Shown here piece by piece: positions 45,255 to 51,050 of a stretch of 51,050 bases of DNA; position 1 is the first letter of the stretch; each line of letters starts with the position of its first letter. Made by a program: the position numbers and the translations under genes. Below the pieces are notes generated by a model. That model ran no database searches. It had not been told where the DNA came from and was given only the letters and a program-made list of their open reading frames with translations. The DNA lies in the NCBI GenBank assembly GCA_031288185.1, contig JAITRZ010000016.1, positions 1 to 51,050 of the forward strand. The letters are read 5' to 3'. This DNA comes from Coriobacteriales bacterium. GTDB lineage: Bacteria; Actinomycetota; Coriobacteriia; Coriobacteriales; UBA8131.

Positions 45255-45966
45255 ACCTGACGCAACCGCTCTGTCTGACGCAACCGTTTCTAACTCTGAC
45301 GCAACCGCTTCCACCCCTGACGCAACCGCCCTGAATCCTGCTGATGCCCAGGTGGCAGCCGTGACCAACACGGCCCCGTCCGGCAAGGATGCTTCTACCA
45401 GATCCAAAAGCGCGCGTGGCGGAGCGGCTCAAGGTGGGGCGGCTCAATCTGTAAAAACCGGCAAGGTTGCCAAGAAGCCTACCCAGGCCCACACTACCAA
45501 GGATCATGCCGCCAAGACTGCTAAAACAACTGCGACTGCGACTGCTAAGACTGCTAAGGACAAACCAACTAAGGCTGTCAAAACGGCTGCGGTTGCCAAG
45601 TTCGCCAAGGACGCATCAACCAAAGCTGTCAAAACTGCCAGGGTTGTCAAAGACACCTCTACCCGGGATAAAGACACCTCTGCCCCGGCCGCCACAGTGG
45701 CTGCAGCTGTCGCCATGACAGCGCAGAGTGCCAAACGTCGCGTGTCTACAGCCGCTTCATCGCGAAGCAAGACCAAGCGTTCAATTCCCCGCAGCCTGCG
45801 CGTCACCCAGATAAAAAGCGCTACCGGCTTCAAGTCTGATCAGGGCGCTACGCTTAGGGCCTTGGGGCTGGGAAAAATCGGCCGCAGTGTGGCCCAGGTG
45901 GACAATCCCGCCGTGCGCGGCATGCTCTTCAAAGTTAAGCACCTCGTACATGTGGAGGAGATGTAG
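45238..45966 (+). CDS. rpmD: 50S ribosomal protein L30 with a long histone-H1-like N-terminal extension
   Basis: A protein of 242 residues, four times the usual 60. Only the last 62 or so residues are L30: [20 protein letters not shown], then [12 protein letters not shown] and [15 protein letters not shown]. The first 180 are low complexity. Residues about 5-45 repeat an Asp-Ala-Thr unit, encoded by four copies of CTGACGCAACCG spaced 20-21 bases. Residues about 55-180 are rich in Lys, Ala and Thr ([32 protein letters not shown]), like bacterial histone-H1-like proteins. The ATG at 45238 has GGAAGGAG seven bases upstream and overlaps rpsE by 17 bases. No later in-frame ATG or strong start lies before the L30 core except one Met near residue 160. 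Confidence 0.92.
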   Translation: MARQTKPDATALSDATVSNSDATASTPDATALNPADAQVAAVTNTAPSGKDASTRSKSARGGAAQGGAAQSVKTGKVAKKPTQAHTTKDHAAKTAKTTATATAKTAKDKPTKAVKTAAVAKFAKDASTKAVKTARVVKDTSTRDKDTSAPAATVAAAVAMTAQSAKRRVSTAASSRSKTKRSIPRSLRVTQIKSATGFKSDQGATLRALGLGKIGRSVAQVDNPAVRGMLFKVKHLVHVEEM

Positions 45967-46416
45967 ATGCAACTGCACGATCTGGCACCAGCGCCAGGCT
46001 CACTCAAAAAACGTAAGCGCGTGGGCAGGGGTCCGGGCTCAGGCCGCGGCAAGACCGCCACGCGTGGCCAGGATGGCCAGAAATCGCGAAGCGGCGGCGG
46101 CAAGGGCGCCGGTTTTGAAGGCGGGCAGACACCTCTGGCACGTCGCCTGCCCAAACTACCCGGTTTTCGCGCTATCAATCGCGTTGTTTCGGTGCCGGTT
46201 AATGTTGAGCGTCTGGAGGTCTACTTTACTGACGGCGACATTGTGGATGGCGATACGCTGGTTGCAAAGGGTATAATCAAAAACAACGGTTTGCTCGTGA
46301 AGGTTTTGGGCCAGGGCACGCTCACCAAAAGCCTAACCGTGAGAGTGGCTGGGGTTTCAGCCAGTGCCCGTGCTAAGATTGTTGCCGCCGGAGGAAAGGT
46401 AGAAGCACCTTGCTAA
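45967..46416 (+). CDS. rplO: 50S ribosomal protein L15
   Basis: A protein of 149 residues. HDLAPAPGSLKKRKRVGRGP, GKTATRGQDGQKSRSGGGKG and GGQTPLARRLPKLPGF are family signatures. The ATG at 45967 directly follows the rpmD TAG, with GTGGAGGAG upstream. Its end overlaps the secY start by seven bases. Confidence 0.98.
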   Translation: MQLHDLAPAPGSLKKRKRVGRGPGSGRGKTATRGQDGQKSRSGGGKGAGFEGGQTPLARRLPKLPGFRAINRVVSVPVNVERLEVYFTDGDIVDGDTLVAKGIIKNNGLLVKVLGQGTLTKSLTVRVAGVSASARAKIVAAGGKVEAPC

Positions 46417-47678
46417 GTGCGCTGCTTAATGCGTTTCGCGTTCGTGATCTGCGCCGCAAGATAATCTTTACCCTGTCGATTATTGCCTTATATCGTCTGG
46501 GATCCTATATTCCGGTACCGGGTGTTCCGATAGGTGCCCTCACCGGAGCTTTTAGTGATCCCTCTAACCCTTCGCTTTTGATGCTTAATCTGTTTTCAGG
46601 AAACGCCCTGAGCAACTTCTCCGTGTTTTCCCTCGGCATCATGCCCTACATTACCGCCTCCATTATTATGCAGTTGATGCAGGGGGTAATCCCTTCTTTA
46701 CAGCGTATGGCTCGCGAAGGTGAAAGCGGCCAGCGCCGGGTTACCCAGATAACCCGTTATCTGTGTTTGGGCCTGGGCTTGATCAACGCCATTGGCTACC
46801 TGTTTCTTTTCCAAAGCCCGCAATACGGTGTCATTTTGACAACTGAGCTCCCCTCTTTCATCACCGCCTCCGTCATTGTGTTAACCCTGGTGGCAGGAGT
46901 CGGTTTTATCATGTGGATGGGAGAATTAATTACCCAGCGGGGCGTTGGTAATGGCATGTCATTGATAATCTTTGCCAATATCATCGCTGGCTTTCCCACC
47001 GCCATCATGCAATCGGCCACCATGCAATCCGTCGGCTTAACGGTGCTTATTATCATTGTGGTTTTAGCGGTTATCCCCGGTATCGTTTTGATTGAGCGGG
47101 CACAGAGGCGCATCCCCATCAATTATGCCAAGCGCATCTTGGGTCGAAGGGTTATGGGGGGTCAATCTACCTATATCCCACTTAAGGTTAACGGTGCCGG
47201 CGTTATCCCCATCATCTTTGCCTCCTCCCTTTTGTATTTTCCGGCGCAGCTTGCCGTGTTCTTTAATGTAGGATGGTTAAATGACTTTTCTAATGCCCTG
47301 GCTGGCGGTTGGCTTAACTGGGTGCTGAACTTTACCCTGATAGTGTTTTTCTGTTTCTTTTACACCTCCATGGTCTTTAACCCAGAGGACACGGCTGACA
47401 ACCTACGCAAACAGGGCGGTTTTATTCCCGGTGTGCGCCCGGGTGCCAATACGGTTCAATATATCAAAAACGTACTCAATCGCATCACACTGCCCGGCGG
47501 CATTTACATTGGCCTGATTGCCGTGGTGCCTTCCATCCTCTTTAATTTTACCGGCGATACCCTGATAAGCGCCTTTGGAGGCACGTCTATTTTGATCATG
47601 GTGGGTGTTGCCCTAGACACCATGAGCAAACTTGAGAGTCAGCTTAAACAGCATCACTATGAGGGATTTTTCAAATAA
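46410..47678 (+). CDS. secY: Protein translocase subunit SecY
   Basis: A membrane protein of 422 residues with ten transmembrane segments, the channel of the Sec translocon. RVRDLRRKIIFTLSIIALYR opens it; YIPVPGVP, the plug region, GIMPYITASIIMQLM and the cytoplasmic loop GQRRVTQITRY follow. PEDTADNLRKQGGFIPGVRPG in loop C5 carries the ribosome and SecA contacts. The TTG at 46410 overlaps rplO; GGAGGAAAGG lies about ten bases upstream. Confidence 0.98.
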   Translation: MLSALLNAFRVRDLRRKIIFTLSIIALYRLGSYIPVPGVPIGALTGAFSDPSNPSLLMLNLFSGNALSNFSVFSLGIMPYITASIIMQLMQGVIPSLQRMAREGESGQRRVTQITRYLCLGLGLINAIGYLFLFQSPQYGVILTTELPSFITASVIVLTLVAGVGFIMWMGELITQRGVGNGMSLIIFANIIAGFPTAIMQSATMQSVGLTVLIIIVVLAVIPGIVLIERAQRRIPINYAKRILGRRVMGGQSTYIPLKVNGAGVIPIIFASSLLYFPAQLAVFFNVGWLNDFSNALAGGWLNWVLNFTLIVFFCFFYTSMVFNPEDTADNLRKQGGFIPGVRPGANTVQYIKNVLNRITLPGGIYIGLIAVVPSILFNFTGDTLISAFGGTSILIMVGVALDTMSKLESQLKQHHYEGFFK

Positions 47679-47684
47679 GGTGGG

Positions 47685-47712
47685 TTTTGCCGCTGGATCA
47701 TTTTGCCGCTGG
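47685..47712. repeat. 16-bp-spaced direct repeat after secY
   Basis: TTTTGCCGCTGG occurs at 47685-47696 and 47701-47712, seven bases behind the secY stop. No terminator is visible in the 100-base gap to adk. Confidence 0.7.
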
Positions 47713-47778
47713 TTCTTGCCCGCGCAAGGAGCCAACAGTTACTGTTTGTACCGGTTTTAAGAAACCCAGGAGGAACCT

Positions 47779-48459
47779 ATGAATATCGTCTTGCTTGGAG
47801 CTCCCGGAGCGGGAAAGGGTACTCAGGCCGAAAAACTGGTTGATGCTTACGACATTGCCCATATCTCCACCGGCAACATTCTTAGAGCAGCGGTAGGGGC
47901 TCAGACACCGCTGGGGCTGGAGGCCCAGTCTTATATGGACGCTGGCGAGCTGGTTCCAGACTCAGTGGTCATCGGCCTTGTTAAGGAGCGTTTGGAAGAA
48001 GAGGACACTGACAAGGGTTTTATCCTGGACGGCTTTCCCCGTACTGCCACCCAGGCTGTGGCCCTGGCGTCTGAACTGGAAGAAATGGGGAGGGGCATTG
48101 ACTGTGCCATTGCGGTGAAAGTTGCCCCGGAGATAATTGTTAAACGGCTTAGCTCCCGGCGCCTGTGCAAGGCATGTGGTTATATTGGCCGCGTTTCTGA
48201 CGCTGCCTGCCCTGTTTGCGGCGATAAGCTCTATCAGCGGGACGACGACAAACCGGCCACGGTTAAAAATCGTCTGGAAGTCTATGAGAAATCCACCGCC
48301 CCGCTGATTGACTACTATCGTGGGGCCGATCTTTTGGTTGAGGTGGATGGCGAGCAGAGTCCTGGCGTGGTGTTTGAGCAGATCCAGGTGGCGTTATCCC
48401 AGGGTTCGCGCCGTAAGGAGACGAGCTGCCGTGATGAAAGCGAAAGAGCGGTTTTGTGA
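47779..48459 (+). CDS. adk: Adenylate kinase with zinc-type LID
   Basis: A protein of 226 residues that equilibrates ATP, ADP and AMP. The P-loop GAPGAGKGTQ, AMP-site HISTGNILRAAV, and GFILDGFPRT are complete. The LID domain carries four Cys (CKAC and CPVC), the zinc-binding form of Gram-positives. The tail SRRKETSCRDESERAVL is an addition of about 15 residues. CCAGGAGGAACC lies before the ATG at 47779. Confidence 0.98.
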   Translation: MNIVLLGAPGAGKGTQAEKLVDAYDIAHISTGNILRAAVGAQTPLGLEAQSYMDAGELVPDSVVIGLVKERLEEEDTDKGFILDGFPRTATQAVALASELEEMGRGIDCAIAVKVAPEIIVKRLSSRRLCKACGYIGRVSDAACPVCGDKLYQRDDDKPATVKNRLEVYEKSTAPLIDYYRGADLLVEVDGEQSPGVVFEQIQVALSQGSRRKETSCRDESERAVL

Positions 48460-48679
48460 GACGGAGGTTTTGTGCTGGTGGCGATGACGCATGAGGCGCA
48501 TCAGCTGCCGATGCGCGTGACTTGGCGTGTGACCTAGCGCAAGAGCAGCCCAGGCGTGAGAAAGCCTGGCTTATGCGGCGCATCAATTGTCAGTGCGCGT
48601 GATCTCGCGCAAAGTGGGGGGCTGGTATGTGCCAGTCCCATTAGTAAGCCTTAGCAAACTAGAGGGTGGTAAAGACCCA

Positions 48680-49432
48680 TTGGTTACCATTAAAACGGCA
48701 GAACAGATTGAGTTGATGCGCCAGGCAGGGCGCATCAGCGCGAAGGCCCTGCGTAAGACCGGGGAATTAGTGCGTCCGGGCATTAGTACCCTTGAGCTGG
48801 ATCGTTTTGCCGACAACCTGATTCGTATGGAGGGCGCTCGTCCAGCCTTTTTAGGTTATGGTGGTTTTCGTGGCAGCATCTGCGCTTCAGTTAACGACCA
48901 AATTGTTCATGGCACACCGGACGCTGAGGTTCGCTTGCAGGAAGGCGACATCATCTCCATTGACACCGGAGCGGTGTTGGGTGGTTGGTATGGGGACAAC
49001 GCCGCCACTTTCGCGGTGGGCCAGATAACTGCTGAGGCTCAGCGGCTCCTGGACGTGACTGAGCAGTCGATGTGGGCGGGCATAGCGGCGGCGCTGCCCG
49101 GTAATCACTTGGGGGACATCGGGTATGCGATACAGAGCATGGCCGAGGCGGCCGGCTTTGGTGTTGTGCGGGAATATGTTGGTCATGGCATTGGCCAGGA
49201 CATGCATGAGGATCCCAATGTGCCCAATTTTGGCCGTCGCGGCAAGGGCCTGCGGCTCAAGAAGGGCATGGTTCTGGCCATTGAGCCCATGATTAACGCC
49301 GGCGGTTCAGAAACATGCGGCCCCTTTGAGGACGGCTGGATTATCTACACAGCCGATCATTCGCTGTCCGCGCATTTTGAGCGTACGGTGGCCATTGGAC
49401 CAGATGGACCGGAAATCCTTACCAAAGAGTAG
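48680..49432 (+). CDS. map: Methionine aminopeptidase, type I
   Basis: A protein of about 250 residues with the pita-bread fold. It removes the N-terminal Met from new proteins. IKTAEQIELMRQAGRI opens it, and the five metal ligands are in DTGAVLGGWYGDNA (two Asp), GHGIGQDMHED (His), and IEPMI and a later Glu. The TTG at 48680, about 11 bases after GAGGGTGG, gives the standard N-terminus. The frame is open up to 48587 (31 more residues, unlike the family). It ends the ribosomal superoperon here; infA does not follow. Confidence 0.93.
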   Translation: MVTIKTAEQIELMRQAGRISAKALRKTGELVRPGISTLELDRFADNLIRMEGARPAFLGYGGFRGSICASVNDQIVHGTPDAEVRLQEGDIISIDTGAVLGGWYGDNAATFAVGQITAEAQRLLDVTEQSMWAGIAAALPGNHLGDIGYAIQSMAEAAGFGVVREYVGHGIGQDMHEDPNVPNFGRRGKGLRLKKGMVLAIEPMINAGGSETCGPFEDGWIIYTADHSLSAHFERTVAIGPDGPEILTKE

Positions 49433-49441
49433 ATCATAGGG

Positions 49442-49447
49442 TACAAT
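49442..49447 (+). promoter_or_regulatory. TACAAT promoter hexamer before the small secreted protein gene
   Basis: TACAAT stands 36 bases before the ATG at 49483, with a weak TTACCA 17 bases upstream at 49419-49424. It is a plausible separate promoter after map. Confidence 0.35.
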
Positions 49448-49482
49448 AGCCCAATCAGTATCTGCGATTTGGGGGGTTCCTT

Positions 49483-49710
49483 ATGCACATGCTATCACTT
49501 CGCCGCGCGGCGAAATGTCTGATTGTTACCCTGGTTTTACTGCTTGTACCTCTCGCGCCAGCCCAGGCTGACAGCGGTGGTGGTTCTGCGGCTGCGGATG
49601 ACCAAACCCTGACGCTCTGCGTAGGTTTGTGTGCGCTTGCTGGTTTTACCCTGTTACTGGCCGCGCTCCTGTATCGTCCGCCCAAAAACCACAAGCGACA
49701 CCGGCGCTAA
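49483..49710 (+). CDS. Small exported membrane protein, function unknown
   Basis: A protein of 75 residues I do not recognise. A signal peptide (basic start, then LIVTLVLLLVPLAPAQA, with an AQA cleavage site near residue 29) leads to a short Gly/Ser/Asp stretch, a second hydrophobic helix (about 42-64) and a Lys/Arg/His-rich C-terminus. GGGGGG stands six bases before the ATG at 49483. It may be a single-pass membrane protein with a tiny outside loop. Operon partners are not evident. Confidence 0.65.
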   Translation: MHMLSLRRAAKCLIVTLVLLLVPLAPAQADSGGGSAAADDQTLTLCVGLCALAGFTLLLAALLYRPPKNHKRHRR

Positions 49711-49736
49711 GGCCTCGCTGGCCTTCACCGTAACCG

Positions 49737-49786
49737 GGATGGGCCCTGCGCGCTTTGATAAAAGGATGGGCTCTGCGTGCTTTGAT
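49737..49786. repeat. 23-bp direct repeat in the gap after the small exported protein
   Basis: GGATGGGCCCTGCGCGCTTT (49737 on) recurs at 49764 as GGATGGGCTCTGCGTGCTTT, 27 bases apart, each ending GAT. Farther on, GTCGGTTAGCCACCG and GTCGGTTGTGCCACCG (about 49890-49920) form another pair. The gap 49711-49975 has no other feature. Confidence 0.85.
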
Positions 49787-49975
49787 TCGTAACGTTTTGA
49801 TAACCGCTGGCGGACGATAACCTGATGCCCCCTTGCTGAACTTTGCCAAGAACGCCACTATGGTCACATCCTGTTAGAGTGTTTGAACAGGTCGGTTAGC
49901 CACCGGTCGGTTGTGCCACCGGTAGTAACCCTTGCGTCGCCTGACAGTGAGCTGGCAGCCTTGAGGAGGGCATGA

Positions 49976-50794
49976 TTGACAACCCATAACGTGATTTTTC
50001 TTGGAACAGGCGCCTCCTGTGGCGTGCCCAGCTTCTACTGCGGTTGCAAGGCCTGCCAAGAGGCGCTGGAGATACCCAGCGCCCAACGTAGCTGCTCGGC
50101 GCTGCTGATTGTGGGCCAACAGCATACCCTGATAGACGCTGGGCCTGAAATTCGGACACAATTGAATCGGGCGCGGATAAGCAGGGTGGATCAAATCCTG
50201 CTAACCCACGAGCATTTTGACCACATCGGTGGTATTCCCCAGTTTGAGTATTACGTACGTTTGGGAACGCAGAAACCCCTTGCGGTATACGGCAGCCCCG
50301 TTACTCTTGAGGCTGTTCGTCAGCAGTTTGGTTTTATGCTGGAAGCCTTAGACCTGCGCGTGCTTAAACCCTGGCAAACGTTAGCACTGGATACCATCAC
50401 CTACACCGCTCTTCCAGCAGAACATTCCCCGGATGCCTTGGGTTTCTTGCTGGAGTTGCAGGCTTCCGGCGCTGACAAAGGCGCATCCTCACGACGCCTG
50501 GCGTATTTTCCCGATACGGGGCCCTTGCGCGCGGAGGTTCTGGAGCGTCTGCGTGGAGTCGACATTCTGGTAATAGACGCTACCTTTAATGGCAATAACT
50601 GGATGCCCAACTCCCATCACAGCATTGGTGAAGCCATTGCCCTGGCACAGAACCTGGGTGCCAAGCAAAGCTACCTTACTCACCTCTCCATGCACTATGA
50701 CCAACCAATTACTCAGGGAGAACTGAGTGCCTGGCTTGCGAGTCTTCCCTGGGCGGTAGCGGCTGCTCAAGATGGTTTGGTTCTGCGTTTCTGA
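49976..50794 (+). CDS. MBL-fold metal-dependent hydrolase, PhnP-like
   Basis: A protein of 272 residues. It opens FLGTGASCGVPSFYCGCKAC, the PhnP-type start with structural-zinc Cys residues. THEHFDHIGG is the HxHxDH metallo-beta-lactamase motif; a later Asp in FPDTG and His in YLTHLSMH complete the metal site. PhnP cleaves 5-phosphoribosyl 1,2-cyclic phosphate in phosphonate use, but no phn genes are here, so a different phosphodiester such as a nucleotide may be the substrate. The TTG at 49976 has GGAGGG five bases upstream. Only 22 bases after its stop, GTGCC-TATAGT-GGCAC can form a small hairpin. Confidence 0.85.
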   Translation: MTTHNVIFLGTGASCGVPSFYCGCKACQEALEIPSAQRSCSALLIVGQQHTLIDAGPEIRTQLNRARISRVDQILLTHEHFDHIGGIPQFEYYVRLGTQKPLAVYGSPVTLEAVRQQFGFMLEALDLRVLKPWQTLALDTITYTALPAEHSPDALGFLLELQASGADKGASSRRLAYFPDTGPLRAEVLERLRGVDILVIDATFNGNNWMPNSHHSIGEAIALAQNLGAKQSYLTHLSMHYDQPITQGELSAWLASLPWAVAAAQDGLVLRF

Positions 50795-50902
50795 ACTTCC
50801 GATGTGCCTATAGTGGCACAAAAAACCGTCGCTCTGCCCACAAACATTTACCTTGTGTTAGCATATATCCAGCATTTTAGGCAACAAACGGATTTAACCG
50901 CC

Positions 50903-50970
50903 TAAGCACCGTGAGGGAAGGGAATAACGAGCATGCAAAGTAGTCTTCAGGCGCACACAAATTTCGCCGG
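50903..50970 (+). repeat. Second copy of the element upstream of the prepilin gene
   Basis: TAAGCACC, GTGAGGGAAGGG, AACGAGCATG, CTTCAG and GCACACAAATTTC occur in the same order and nearly the same spacing as at 18304-18375, with one indel in the core and about three quarters of positions alike. It is followed by a run of 12 G at 50969-50980. The window ends before any downstream gene is visible; the final 70 bases hold no recognised feature. Confidence 0.75.
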
Positions 50971-51050
50971 GGGGGGGGGGTATTTATCTCCTAGCCCTCT
51001 GATCCCTTCTATAACCACCCCGCCCAAGCCCGCTTGCCAACAGTCGTTGG

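Noticed and set aside
48587-48679. Upstream start for map giving 31 extra residues
   Set aside because: The extra residues do not resemble the family, and a TTG at 48680 gives the standard N-terminus. It remains possible.
50817-50850. Terminator after the PhnP-like gene (GTGCC...GGCAC)
   Set aside because: The stem has only five pairs and is followed by A-residues rather than Ts on the plus strand.

Overview
The window looks like chromosomal DNA from a moderately GC-rich Gram-positive bacterium, most likely an actinobacterium of the class Coriobacteriia. The grounds are a DisA-type diadenylate cyclase next to ClpC, a zinc-ribbon S14, InlB/Listeria-Bacteroides repeat surface protein, a dual-ATPase ECF transporter with its own AraC regulator, and frequent GTG/TTG starts. 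The class is an inference from gene content and order; no 16S is present.

Layout. (1) 1-3448: the 3' part of a large repeat surface protein, then a relic of a YafQ-type toxin. (2) 3506-12480: a minus-strand uptake locus with an AraC regulator, an ECF S component, EcfT, a very large protein that fuses the two ECF ATPases to an ABC permease-ATPase, and a partner ABC permease-ATPase. Two matching 20-bp DtxR-like boxes sit in front of the regulator and of the transporter operon, which suggests metal (iron) or siderophore uptake. (3) 12481-16648: a secreted coiled-coil peptidoglycan hydrolase, an ABC exporter and a VanZ-like protein. (4) 16785-20524: a gene-poor accessory stretch with tRNA-Pro(CGG), a duplicated tRNA 3' end, an IS630 relic, a 5'-3' exonuclease paralogue with altered metal ligands, a candidate structured RNA with terminator, a type IV prepilin whose start lies inside an inverted repeat, and 1.2 kb of non-coding repeat DNA with a good promoter. 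(5) 20525-32466: housekeeping genes tatA, greA, lysS, clpC, disA, ispD, ispF, cysE, cysS and a SpoU methyltransferase. (6) 32675-49432: a small membrane protein, then a consensus promoter, a long leader, and the str-S10-spc ribosomal superoperon rpsL to map, without tuf between fusA and rpsJ and without infA-rpmJ-rpsM-rpsK-rpsD-rpoA-rplQ after map. (7) 49483-51050: a small secreted/membrane protein, a PhnP-like hydrolase and a second copy of the element found upstream of the prepilin.

Two themes run through the window. Many intergenic gaps contain imperfect direct repeats of about 15-35 bp, several of them duplicating the stop-codon region of the gene before. Many conserved proteins carry low-complexity extensions or insertions that the family normally lacks: L30 (about 180 residues), IspD, CysRS, CysE, the ECF S component and the ABC ATPases. 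The same repeat-generating process may feed both. The best candidates for undescribed biology are the histone-H1-like L30 fusion, the three-ATPase ECF/ABC fusion with its paired operators, and the structured RNA-inverted repeat-prepilin locus. All coordinates and motifs were read by eye; no alignment or database search was run.
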